Of a stretch of DNA of 11,608 nt, positions 1-6,864 are shown piece after piece. Below the pieces are notes generated by a model, which was given only the letters and a program-made list of their open reading frames with translations, did not search any database and had not been told where the DNA came from. Source of the stretch: CAYGWX01 sp964353855 [NCBI: uncultured bacterium]. GTDB taxonomy: Bacteria > Edwardsbacteria > CAYGWX01. Made by a program: the position numbers and the translations under genes. The stretch lies in the NCBI GenBank assembly GCA_964353855.1, contig CAYGWX010000074.1, forward strand, positions 1-11,608, in the 5' to 3' direction. Every line of letters begins with the position of its first letter. Position 1 is the stretch's first letter.

Positions 1-2
1 CG

Positions 3-431
3 GGCCGGGGCGAGCGCTGGTTCCGGGACCTCTACGGCCGGATGAAGCGCTGGGATTTCGAAACGCCCACCGGCGAGCGCAAGATCCTGCTCGTAGAATC
101 CAACCCCTACTGGAACCGCCCGGACTGGTATTGGCTGGAGCGGGGCAAGAAGCCGCCCAAGCCCGAGGAGGTGATCCAGATCCCCAGGAACCTTTCCACG
201 GCCCAAGCCATGGCCTATTTACGCTCCCTCTCCAAAGCCGATAGGGAAAAAGTGCGCAGCGAACCCGGACACCTCGGGGCCTGGAAACTCGGGCTGGGCG
301 ACGGGATCTACATCCATTCCGGGAACATCGCGGGCGGCCAGGTGAGCCACGGCTGCATCCGGGTCCTGTCCCCGGACCTTACGGTCATCCATGAGCTCAT
401 CAAGGTCGGCAGCTCGGTTTTTATTTATTAG
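3..431 (+). CDS. L,D-transpeptidase (YkuD domain), 5'-truncated by the window edge
   Basis: This is the C-terminal part of a YkuD/ErfK-type L,D-transpeptidase, a cysteine enzyme that forms 3-3 crosslinks in peptidoglycan or attaches proteins to it, outside the inner membrane. Counting from the ATG at base 42, the catalytic block is H92 followed by SHGCIRV at 102-108, with C105 as nucleophile. The TPTG at 8-11 and the PDWYW near 27-31 match the part of the fold before the active site. The frame is open to the left edge without a stop, and the first strands of the YkuD fold are missing, so the ATG at 42 is probably internal and the gene begins before the window. Any signal peptide would lie outside. 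The stop is 59 nt before the mutase gene with no terminator between, so the two may be cotranscribed. The family is certain; substrate and localisation are inferred. Confidence 0.9.
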   Translation, partial: GRGERWFRDLYGRMKRWDFETPTGERKILLVESNPYWNRPDWYWLERGKKPPKPEEVIQIPRNLSTAQAMAYLRSLSKADREKVRSEPGHLGAWKLGLGDGIYIHSGNIAGGQVSHGCIRVLSPDLTVIHELIKVGSSVFIY

Positions 432-490
432 TCTCTCTCCCGGCGTTCATCATTCAGCGATCCCTCTCAAATCCCAAAATTGACTATTCG

Positions 491-1834
491 ATGATCGACC
501 CAAGGGTCTTCAAAGCGTACGACATCCGCGGGGTCGTGCCCGGGGAGCTCAACGAAGACGTAGCCCGTCAGATCGGCCGGGGCTTTGCCGAGTTCCTCAA
601 GCCCAAGGTGGTGGCCGTGGGCCGGGACATGCGGTTCTCCTCCCCGGACATCCACCGCGGGCTCCTGCAGGGCCTTGCCCAGCAGGGCACAGACGTGGTG
701 GACGTCGGCCTGGTCAGCACCGACGGCCTGTACTTCGCTGTGGGCAAGTTCAGCTACGATGCCGGGATCATGATCACCGCCTCGCACAACCCGCCGCAGT
801 ACAACGGGCTCAAGATGTGCGAAAGGGAGGCCATCCCGCTCTCCGGGGACCACGGACTCCGGGAGATCCGCGAGATCGTCGAGAAGGGCGCCTTCTCCAA
901 GCCCGCCCGGAAGGGCAGGGTCAGGAAGCAGGACATCTCCGCGGCCTATGCCGACCACGTGCTCTCCTTCATCGATCCCCAGAAGGTCAGGCCCTTGACG
1001 GTCGTGATAGACGCCGGGAACGGCATGGCCGGGGCGACCCTGCCGGAGGTCATGAAGCGCCTGCCCTGCAAGGTCATTCCGATGTACTTCGAGTTGGACG
1101 GCTCGTTCCCGAACCACTTGGCCAGCCCGATCGAGCCCGAGAACATCTCCGATCTCTGCCGACGCGTCCAGAAGGAGAAAGCAGACCTGGGCGCGGCCTT
1201 CGACGGGGATGCCGATCGGATGTTTCTGGTGGACGAGAAGGCCAACCCCTTGGGCGGGGACATGGTCACGGCGCTCGTGGCCAAGAACCTCCTCTCCAAG
1301 GAGAAGGGCGCGACCATCCTCTACAACCTGATCTGCTCCAAGGCCGTGCCGGAGACGATTGTAAAATGCGGCGGCCGGGCGATCCGCACCCGGGTGGGCC
1401 ATGCCCTGATCAAGCCCCTGATGCGCCGGGAGAACGCCGTGTTCGGGGGCGAGCACTCCGGGCACTTCTATTTCCGCAACAACTGGTTCGCCGACTCCGG
1501 GTTGATCGCCCTACTGGTCTGCCTCGAGCTCTTCTCCGAAGAGGCCAAGCCGGTCTCGGAATTGGTCGCCTCCCTCGATCCTTATGTCCGCACCGGGGAG
1601 ATCAACACGCCGGTGGACGACATCCCGCGCAAATTGCTGGAGCTGGAGCACGCCTACGCGACGGGGCGGATCGACAAGCTGGACGGGATCACGATCGACT
1701 ACGGCGACTGGTGGTTCAACGTCCGGCCCTCCAACACCGAGCCCCTCCTCCGTTTGAACCTCGAGGCCAAGACGAAGAGCCTGATGGGAGAAAAGCGCGA
1801 CGAGGTCCTGAAGCTTATCCGCGGCCATGCCTGA
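491..1834 (+). CDS. manB: Phosphomannomutase/phosphoglucomutase (ManB/AlgC family)
   Basis: A 447-residue alpha-D-phosphohexomutase of normal length that interconverts hexose 6-phosphate and 1-phosphate, supplying mannose-1-P or glucose-1-P for nucleotide sugars. All four signature loops are present: the phosphoserine loop TASHNPP with S98 at 96-102, the Mg loop DGDADR at 238-243, the sugar-specificity loop GEHSGH at 320-325, and the phosphate-binding loop RPSNTEPLLR at 412-421. The N-terminus FKAYDIRG (7-14) is typical and fixes the start at ATG 491, although no good Shine-Dalgarno precedes it. GEHSGH is the form found in dual-specificity PMM/PGM enzymes, so either sugar is plausible; phosphoglucosamine mutase is less likely. 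The next gene starts 8 nt before the stop, which suggests translational coupling to a glycolytic enzyme. The cytoplasmic location is inferred. Confidence 0.93.
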   Translation: MIDPRVFKAYDIRGVVPGELNEDVARQIGRGFAEFLKPKVVAVGRDMRFSSPDIHRGLLQGLAQQGTDVVDVGLVSTDGLYFAVGKFSYDAGIMITASHNPPQYNGLKMCEREAIPLSGDHGLREIREIVEKGAFSKPARKGRVRKQDISAAYADHVLSFIDPQKVRPLTVVIDAGNGMAGATLPEVMKRLPCKVIPMYFELDGSFPNHLASPIEPENISDLCRRVQKEKADLGAAFDGDADRMFLVDEKANPLGGDMVTALVAKNLLSKEKGATILYNLICSKAVPETIVKCGGRAIRTRVGHALIKPLMRRENAVFGGEHSGHFYFRNNWFADSGLIALLVCLELFSEEAKPVSELVASLDPYVRTGEINTPVDDIPRKLLELEHAYATGRIDKLDGITIDYGDWWFNVRPSNTEPLLRLNLEAKTKSLMGEKRDEVLKLIRGHA

Positions 1835-2915
1835 TACCCAAACCTCCCGCCCCGCCAACCCCAGAACCCAGATCATCTGCACCCTGGGCCCGGCCAGCGA
1901 CTCCCCCTCGGTCCTGAACCAGATGATCTTCGAGGGCATGGATGTGGCCCGGCTGAATTTCTCCCACGGAACCCACGAGGAGCATCAGGCCCGAATCACG
2001 CGGATTCGACGGCACAACGCCAAGGCCGGAAGGCAGAGGCCCCTGAAAGTTCTACAGGATTTAGAGGGCTACCGCATCCGGATGGGCAAACTCCTCCGGG
2101 AGATAACCCTGCGGAAAGGACAAATCCTTCGCCTGACCAATCGGGAGGCCACGGGAGGCCTCCTGCCCTTCGATTACCCCGGCCCCCTGAGCGACATCAA
2201 GAGCGGTTCTCTCCTTTATATCGACGACGGGAATATCGCTTTGCGGGTCAAGGCCAGGACGAAAACGGTCCTCGAGGCCGAAGTGATCCTCCCCGGGACC
2301 GTCAAATCCCATAAGGGGGTCAACATCCCGGATCTCTCATTCCGGATGCGCGGACTGACCGAGAAAGACCGGCAAGACCTGGAGTTCGGGATCCGCCACG
2401 AGGTGGATTTCGTTGCCCAGTCCTTCGTCAGGGACCGGCAGGACGTGCTCGCCGTCAAAGACCTCATCCGGGATCGGCTTCCCGGATGCCGGATCATCGC
2501 CAAGATCGAGAACCGCCAGGGGATCCGTCACCTCGACGAGATCATCGAGGCCGCCGACGGGATCATGATCGCCCGGGGGGATATGGGGGTCTCCGTGCCG
2601 ATTTACGAAATCCCCATCCTCCAGAAGATGATCATCCGGAAATGCAATCGCCGGGGGAAATTCGTGATCACCGCCACCCAGATGCTGGAGAGCATGGTCG
2701 AGCATCACCGACCGACCCGGGCCGAGGTCACGGACGTGGCCAATGCCATCCTGGACGGCTCGGATTACCTCATGTTGTCCGAGGAAACGGCCATGGGGAA
2801 AAACCCCGTGGAGGCGGTTCGGATGATGGATCAGATCATCGTGTTTACGGAAGGGGTTCAGCGACGGGCCGGGAGAAGGCGGGCGATCACCCCGCGGAGT
2901 TTCGTTCCGGAGTGA
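1827..2915 (+). CDS. pyk: Short pyruvate kinase lacking the C-terminal domain
   Basis: Catalyses phosphoenolpyruvate + ADP to pyruvate + ATP in glycolysis. Recognisable blocks are CTLGPAS (18-24), ARLNFSHG (41-48), the B domain with DDG (133-135) and HKGVNIPDL (162-170), the catalytic KIE (226-228: K226, and E228 as Mg ligand), ARGDMG (249-254, Mg ligand D252), ATQMLESM (283-290) and RPTRAEVTDVANAILDG (295-311). The protein is 362 residues, against about 470 for standard enzymes. It stops shortly after the A barrel, so the usual C-terminal domain, which carries effector sites in many enzymes, is absent; no continuation is visible in other frames. Two motifs depart from the norm: the usual DTKGPEIR is DLEGYRIR (78-85) and the usual SGETA is SEETA (318-322). 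The core catalytic residues remain, so activity is likely, with altered regulation. The ATG at 1827 overlaps the mutase by 8 nt. Confidence 0.88.
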   Translation: MPDTQTSRPANPRTQIICTLGPASDSPSVLNQMIFEGMDVARLNFSHGTHEEHQARITRIRRHNAKAGRQRPLKVLQDLEGYRIRMGKLLREITLRKGQILRLTNREATGGLLPFDYPGPLSDIKSGSLLYIDDGNIALRVKARTKTVLEAEVILPGTVKSHKGVNIPDLSFRMRGLTEKDRQDLEFGIRHEVDFVAQSFVRDRQDVLAVKDLIRDRLPGCRIIAKIENRQGIRHLDEIIEAADGIMIARGDMGVSVPIYEIPILQKMIIRKCNRRGKFVITATQMLESMVEHHRPTRAEVTDVANAILDGSDYLMLSEETAMGKNPVEAVRMMDQIIVFTEGVQRRAGRRRAITPRSFVPE

Positions 2916-2962
2916 GCGGCGGGGGAGGGTCGTCTGTCTAGTACGCAGGGATCCTTTAGAGG

Positions 2963-2993
2963 AGGCGGAATCTCAAGGATTCCGCCTTTCTTT
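2963..2993 (+). terminator. Intrinsic terminator after the pyruvate kinase gene
   Basis: A perfect 10-bp stem, AGGCGGAATC (2963-2972) against GATTCCGCCT (2978-2987), with a 5-nt loop, is followed by TTTCTTT. It lies 48 nt past the pyruvate kinase stop and closes the transpeptidase-mutase-kinase transcript. Confidence 0.9.
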
Positions 2994-3013
2994 GTGTTTG
3001 ATGTGGTGATTCC

Positions 3014-3027
3014 CCGGTTCGAACCGG
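3014..3027. repeat. 14-bp perfect palindrome in the intergenic spacer
   Basis: CCGGTTC (3014-3020) is followed directly by its reverse complement GAACCGG. It lies between the terminator and the promoter of the kinase operon, about 90 nt upstream of the -35 box. It could be a protein-binding site or chance. The core resembles a tRNA T-loop, but no cloverleaf can be drawn on either strand. Confidence 0.4.
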
Positions 3028-3118
3028 AGTCCTTTTTTCCCCCTTCCCGTCTCTCCAATCCATCAATCGTTCTTCCCGAGCCCCGACCGCATTCAGCTCG
3101 GCAACGGGAGGGAACGCC

Positions 3119-3147
3119 TTGACTTATGCCTTTGATTTCGTTACAAT
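3119..3147 (+). promoter_or_regulatory. Sigma-70 promoter of the kinase-HAD-activator operon
   Basis: TTGACT (3119-3124) and TACAAT (3142-3147) are separated by exactly 17 nt, one mismatch from consensus in each box. The start of transcription is expected near 3152-3155, only about 10 nt before the ATG at 3164, so the mRNA would have almost no leader. Confidence 0.8.
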
Positions 3148-3163
3148 AGAAGCCCTCTGAGCA

Positions 3164-4246
3164 ATGAAGAAGACATCCCAACACCCCTCCTGGAGCGAGA
3201 TCGGCCTGGTGGGGGCCGTTCTGCTGGTTTTGACGGCCCTCCATTTCACAACCGCCCCGGACCGGCCTCTGCTTCACGACCTCTATCGCCGGCTTTACTA
3301 CCTCCCGATCATCTACGCCGCCTTCCGGTTCGGGCTCTGGGGCGGGCTCGCGACGTCGCTCGCGGCCACGCTCCTGTTCCTCCCTCATGTCTTCATGCCC
3401 CACCTCCACGTGCTCGGGCTCCATGCTTATCCCCGGGCCGGGGCCGCGGACGCGGCTTTCGAGGTTCTTCTGTTCAATGCCATCGCCTGGCTCACCGGCG
3501 CCCTGGTCGAGGCTGAGCGGAGGCAGCGGGAGCGGGCCCTCCGGATCCAGGAAGAACTCCGGCGGGCGGACCGTTTGAAAGTTCTCGGCGAGATGGCCTC
3601 CATGATGGCCCACGAAGTGCGCAATCCCCTGGGAGCGATTGCCGGGGCGGTGGAGATGCTGAAAAAAGATGCCGGAGGCCGGCCCCCGGAGGCCAGGTCC
3701 GATGAGCTGATGGACATCCTGGCCAAGGAAGTCTCCCGGCTCGACCGGGTGGTCACGGATTTCTTGGGTTACGCCCGCCCCGCCAGGGCGGAACGGGTTA
3801 AGGTCGAGATCGACCGGGTGCTTGAGGAGACGCTGGCCCTAGTCCGTCCTCAGGCCGAAAGGTCCGGCGTGAGAATTGAAACGAAGGCCGCGAATCCCGG
3901 CCTGAAGGCGACGGCCGACCCCCAGCAGTTAAAGCAGGCCTTCCTGAACGTGGCCCTGAACGCCGTTCAGGCCATGCCCCAGGGAGGGGATTTGTCCGTG
4001 GATTTCGGGCTCTCTGACTCGGAGAAGGGCGGGGAATGGCTGAGGGTCCGCTTTTCCGATACCGGGGTCGGGATGTCGCCCCGGGATGTGGAGCGGGCCT
4101 TTGATCCCTTCTTCACGACCAAGGAGGGGGGAACCGGGCTGGGCCTGGCGGTTGTTCAACGAATTATGGATGGACACGGAGGAGGGGTGACCATTCAAAG
4201 CGAGCCCGGCAGGGGAACCACGGTCATCCTGGAATTGCCGGCATGA
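3164..4246 (+). CDS. Membrane-bound sensor histidine kinase (NtrB/ZraS-like core)
   Basis: A 360-residue kinase expected to autophosphorylate on histidine and pass the phosphate to the response regulator encoded two genes downstream. The N-terminal third is hydrophobic, with membrane segments at about 13-30, 44-58, 60-78 and 100-115 and no large periplasmic domain, so it may sense a membrane or intracellular cue. A charged linker (117-136) leads to the dimerisation/phosphoacceptor helix, with H150 in MAHEVRNPLG. The ATP-binding domain has the N-box around 262-266, the G1 box DTGVGM (299-304), the F-box DPFFTTK (314-320) and the G2 box GTGLGLAV (323-330). No PAS or HAMP domain is obvious. The start is chosen from the sigma-70 promoter just upstream; the Shine-Dalgarno is poor. 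The stop overlaps the HAD gene by 4 nt (ATGA). The signal sensed cannot be read from sequence. Confidence 0.93.
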   Translation: MKKTSQHPSWSEIGLVGAVLLVLTALHFTTAPDRPLLHDLYRRLYYLPIIYAAFRFGLWGGLATSLAATLLFLPHVFMPHLHVLGLHAYPRAGAADAAFEVLLFNAIAWLTGALVEAERRQRERALRIQEELRRADRLKVLGEMASMMAHEVRNPLGAIAGAVEMLKKDAGGRPPEARSDELMDILAKEVSRLDRVVTDFLGYARPARAERVKVEIDRVLEETLALVRPQAERSGVRIETKAANPGLKATADPQQLKQAFLNVALNAVQAMPQGGDLSVDFGLSDSEKGGEWLRVRFSDTGVGMSPRDVERAFDPFFTTKEGGTGLGLAVVQRIMDGHGGGVTIQSEPGRGTTVILELPA

Positions 4247-4968
4247 TCAGGGCCGTCACCTTTGACCTTTGGCAGACGCTCATCACGGAGAAGCCCGAGG
4301 AGGAGGAGAGGAGGCGGAGCCTCCGCTACGAAAGGATGCTCGCCCTGTTGAGCGAACTGGGGAAGCCTTCTACCCTGGGGGCCTTGGAGGAGGCCTATCG
4401 GGCCTGCGGGGAATGGCTCCAAGAGGTCTGGAAAGAAAACAAGGATGTGTCCACGAGGGATCAGGTGGAGTTCGTCCTGAGGCGGTTGGACAGAGACCTC
4501 AGTCTTTCCCAGACCGATGGGGAACGACTGGAGGAGGCCTATGTAAGCCCGATTCGGGATATCCCTCCGGTCGCCCTTCCCGGGGCCAGGGAGGCCCTTC
4601 GTACCCTCTCCCAGGCAGGGGTTTGTCTGGGCCTCGTCTGCAATACCGGCAGAACCCCCGGCCGGGTTCTTCGGCCTCTCCTCGAGGGGATGGGTCTTCG
4701 CGCCTATTTTAAAGCCATGGTGTTCTCGGATGAACTGAGGGTCAGAAAGCCGGATGAAAGGATTTTCAGGAAGGTGCTGGCCGACTTGCAGACCAGCTCC
4801 GAGCAAGCGGTTCATGTCGGCGACATCGCGGAGACCGATGTGGCGGGAGCCAAGCGGGCCGGGCTCCTGGCTCTGCACCTGGTGTGGGACGGGAGCAAGC
4901 CCAGCCCGGAGGCCGACGGGGTGCTCCGGAGCGTGACCGAGGTGCCGGATTGGATCGCGACCCGATGA
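4243..4968 (+). CDS. HAD-superfamily hydrolase located between a kinase and its regulator
   Basis: A 241-residue HAD hydrolase with a helical cap between motifs I and II (about residues 18-110). Motif I is FDLWQTL (7-13): the nucleophile D8 is present, but the second aspartate normally seen in phosphatases (DxD) is W10. Motif II is CNTG (133-136, T135), the motif III lysine is K169 in RKPDERIF, and motif IV is GDIAETD (193-199). A non-aspartate at the second position occurs in haloacid dehalogenase-type members (DAYGT) and in some uncharacterised DLWGT proteins, so phosphatase activity should not be assumed. Its ATG overlaps the kinase stop by 4 nt and its own stop overlaps the activator start by 4 nt, so the three proteins are probably made together. 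A role in modulating the signalling pair, or in handling the metabolite that it senses, is inference. Substrate unknown. Confidence 0.88.
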   Translation: MIRAVTFDLWQTLITEKPEEEERRRSLRYERMLALLSELGKPSTLGALEEAYRACGEWLQEVWKENKDVSTRDQVEFVLRRLDRDLSLSQTDGERLEEAYVSPIRDIPPVALPGAREALRTLSQAGVCLGLVCNTGRTPGRVLRPLLEGMGLRAYFKAMVFSDELRVRKPDERIFRKVLADLQTSSEQAVHVGDIAETDVAGAKRAGLLALHLVWDGSKPSPEADGVLRSVTEVPDWIATR

Positions 4969-6344
4969 AGAAAAAGATTTTGATCGTCGAGGACGATGAG
5001 AGCCTGGCCCGGGTGACCGAATTGTCGCTGGCCGATTCCGGCTACATCGTGGCCAAAGCCCGGGACGGGGCCCAGGGCCTGGCCATGCACCAGGTCGAGG
5101 GGTACGACCTCATTCTCTCGGATCTCCAGCTTCCCGGGCTGGATGGCATGGCCCTCCTGCGGGAGGTCAAGCGGATGGGGCCGACGCCGGTCATCATGAT
5201 GACTGCCTACGGCTCCATCGACAGCGCGGTCGAAGCCATGAAGCTCGGGGCCTTCGACTACCTCACCAAGCCCTTCAGCCAGGAGGAGCTCAAACTTCTG
5301 GCGGCCAAGGCCCTCCGGATGGCTTCCCTGGAGGAGGAGAACCGGGCGCTCAAACGCGAGCTGGCCGGGAAGTACGGCTTGGAGTCGCTGGTCGGAAAGA
5401 GCCCCCGGATGCAGGAAGCCTTCGACCTCCTCGCCAAGGTGGCTCCCGCAGAGGTCAACGTCCTTCTCCTGGGCGAAAGCGGGACCGGCAAGGAGCTCGC
5501 CGCCCGGGCGATTCACTCCCTGTCGCCGCGGCGGGAGGGGCCCTTCGTGACCGTGAACTGCTCGGCCATTCCGGAGAGTTTGCTGGAGAGCGAGCTCTTC
5601 GGCCACGCCAAGGGGGCTTTCACCGGGGCCATCCGGGAGAAGGCCGGAAAGTTCGAATCCGCCGAAGGGGGCATGATCTTTCTGGACGAGATCGGGGACA
5701 TGGCCCTGATGATGCAGGCCAAGCTCCTGCGGGCCATCGCGGAGCGGGAGGTCGAGCGGGTCGGCGGGGGCAAGCCGTTCGCGGTGGATGTCCGGGTGGT
5801 GAGCGCCACCAACAAGGACCTTGCCCGGGCCGTGAAGGATGGCTCCTTCCGCGAGGACCTGTTCTTCCGGCTGAATGTCGTGGCCATCACCCTTCCGCCC
5901 CTGCGGGACCGTAAGGGAGACATCCCGTTCCTGGCGACCCATTTTCTGAAACAGTTCGGGAAGCCTGGCTGCGCAGTGGATAAAGAGGCCATGCGCATTC
6001 TGGAGGAACACGATTGGCCGGGAAATGTCCGGGAGCTGGAGAATGTCTTGGAGCGGGCACTGGTCTTATCCGGGGGTGAACGGATCGGCCCGGAACACCT
6101 TCCCGAGGGCCTTCTCGAGCGGAGGAAAACCTACGGACGGGTGGCCTTGGAGCTTCCCGAGGGGGGCTTGAATCTGGAGGACCTGGAGAGGGCCCTCATC
6201 CTGGAAGCCCTGGAGCGCTATGGCTGGAACCAGACCCGTGCCGCGGCCTTTCTCGGGCTCACCCGCCCCACGCTGATCTACCGAATGGAGAAATACGGAC
6301 TCGCCAAACCCGAAGGGAGCTTGACAAACCCCCCTCAATTTTAG
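4965..6344 (+). CDS. NtrC-family sigma-54-dependent response regulator
   Basis: A 459-residue enhancer-binding activator. The receiver domain (1-118) has the acidic pair D10/D11, phosphoacceptor D53 in LSDLQLPG, T80 and K102. The AAA+ domain (about 141-370) has Walker A GESGTGKE (170-177), the sigma-54 contact loop GAFTGA (217-222), Walker B MIFLDE (237-242) and FREDLFFRLNV (296-306) with the arginine-finger region. A Fis-type helix-turn-helix occupies about 405-445. The intact GAFTGA means it should remodel sigma-54 holoenzyme at a -24/-12 promoter. The start is ATG 4965, which overlaps the HAD stop as ATGA and gives a receiver beginning MKKKILIVEDDE; a longer frame from 4884 adds only out-of-place residues that shadow the HAD gene. 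The upstream kinase is the evident partner, and the sigma-54 promoter at 6522 is the evident nearby target. Confidence 0.95.
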   Translation: MKKKILIVEDDESLARVTELSLADSGYIVAKARDGAQGLAMHQVEGYDLILSDLQLPGLDGMALLREVKRMGPTPVIMMTAYGSIDSAVEAMKLGAFDYLTKPFSQEELKLLAAKALRMASLEEENRALKRELAGKYGLESLVGKSPRMQEAFDLLAKVAPAEVNVLLLGESGTGKELAARAIHSLSPRREGPFVTVNCSAIPESLLESELFGHAKGAFTGAIREKAGKFESAEGGMIFLDEIGDMALMMQAKLLRAIAEREVERVGGGKPFAVDVRVVSATNKDLARAVKDGSFREDLFFRLNVVAITLPPLRDRKGDIPFLATHFLKQFGKPGCAVDKEAMRILEEHDWPGNVRELENVLERALVLSGGERIGPEHLPEGLLERRKTYGRVALELPEGGLNLEDLERALILEALERYGWNQTRAAAFLGLTRPTLIYRMEKYGLAKPEGSLTNPPQF

Positions 6345-6350
6345 TATATT
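6321..6350 (+). promoter_or_regulatory. Possible sigma-70 promoter overlapping the end of the activator gene
   Basis: TTGACA (6321-6326) matches the -35 consensus exactly, and TATATT (6345-6350) is a good -10 box after 18 nt. The -35 box lies within the last codons of the activator and the -10 box just past its stop. A transcript would start near 6357 and run toward the ferredoxin, giving that gene a basal promoter with a leader of about 280 nt, or producing a small RNA. No Rho-independent terminator is seen before the ferredoxin. Confidence 0.5.
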
Positions 6351-6355
6351 TTCTC

Positions 6356-6403
6356 TTCGTTTTTCCACGAACCGGAAAAGGACCCTGTGTTAAATCCCGA
6401 CAC
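6356..6403. promoter_or_regulatory. Cluster of short inverted repeats, candidate enhancer sites
   Basis: Three dyads lie close together: TTCGT/ACGAA (6356-6360 and 6367-6371), TTTTCC/GGAAAA (6361-6366 and 6374-6379) and GTGT/ACAC (6387-6390 and 6400-6403). They are about 120-165 nt upstream of the -24/-12 promoter, the usual distance for binding sites of an NtrC-type activator. Placement is suggestive, but the repeats are short and no consensus site for this regulator is known to me. Confidence 0.3.
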
Positions 6404-6521
6404 CCATCGGTAAAAGCGTACATTAGCGGGGGTTCTTTCTCTTCCGTTTCGTTCCATCTTCGTCGCTTTAACTGTCTGGTGTGAAAGAAGTAACGGGGAT
6501 TGAATCATTTTTTCTTTCATT

Positions 6522-6538
6522 TGGCATAGATTTTGCAT
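6522..6538 (+). promoter_or_regulatory. Sigma-54 (-24/-12) promoter of the ferredoxin gene
   Basis: TGGCATAGATTTTGCAT fits the sigma-54 consensus TGGCAC-N5-TTGC with one mismatch. The invariant GG (6523-6524) and GC (6535-6536) are separated by the required 10 nt. Transcription should start near 6548, about 90 nt before the ferredoxin start codon. An A/T-rich run lies just upstream (6501-6521). The gene directly before it encodes a sigma-54 activator with an intact GAFTGA loop, which supports a functional site. Confidence 0.85.
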
Positions 6539-6639
6539 CTCCGTCCCTGCGATGGAGCGTCTTTTGTCTGTAAACCCGTCGTGACACTCGAGCGAGGCTA
6601 TCCTCCGGGGACCATTTAATCAGGAGGGTTAAGAAGAGC

Positions 6640-6858
6640 GTGCCGTATCTCATCACCAAGGATTGCACGGGGTGTGACATCTGCCGGCCGGAATGTCCGG
6701 AGGATGCCATCAAGGAACACATTCCGATCTTCATCGTCGAGCCCCGGCGCTGCACCGATTGCGGCGTCTGCGCCGAGGTCTGTCCGGTGGGGGCGTGCAT
6801 TCCGGAGGAGGAGGCCCTCCACGCATTTTACGGCTACGAAGACGATTCCTATTATTGA
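6640..6858 (+). CDS. Small 2[4Fe-4S] ferredoxin
   Basis: A 72-residue electron carrier with two complete cluster motifs: C9, C12, C15 and C19 followed by proline, and C38, C41, C44 and C48 followed by proline, plus an extra C53. The residues after the second motif (IPEEE) and the acidic tail resemble low-potential bacterial ferredoxins. The start is GTG at 6640, which gives the typical N-terminus PYLITKDC; no ATG in frame lies upstream. AGGAGGG at 6622-6628 is a strong but somewhat distant ribosome-binding site (11 nt). The gene stands alone behind a sigma-54 promoter, so it is probably made on demand under control of the adjacent activator. Nitrogen-fixation ferredoxins are regulated in this way, but nothing else here points to nitrogenase; the redox partner is unknown. 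Confidence 0.92.
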   Translation: MPYLITKDCTGCDICRPECPEDAIKEHIPIFIVEPRRCTDCGVCAEVCPVGACIPEEEALHAFYGYEDDSYY

Positions 6859-6864
6859 TTTTCC

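Noticed and set aside
467-1465. Long minus-strand open frame opposite the mutase gene
   Set aside because: It is the antisense shadow of a GC-rich gene with all four mutase motifs on the plus strand; its translation has no family features.
3001-3035. T-loop-like GGTTCGAACC next to TGGTGATT, suggesting a tRNA on the minus strand
   Set aside because: The bases flanking the loop do not form a T-stem (G opposite G), and no D-arm, anticodon arm or acceptor strand is found on either side.
4884-4964. Upstream extension of the activator reading frame
   Set aside because: The extra 27 residues overlap the HAD gene out of frame; the receiver fold begins at the ATG of 4965, which forms an ATGA junction.
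4812-6011. 399-codon minus-strand open frame opposite the HAD and activator genes
   Set aside because: Low-complexity H/G/L/P-rich translation typical of antisense GC-rich frames; the plus strand carries intact receiver and AAA+ motifs.
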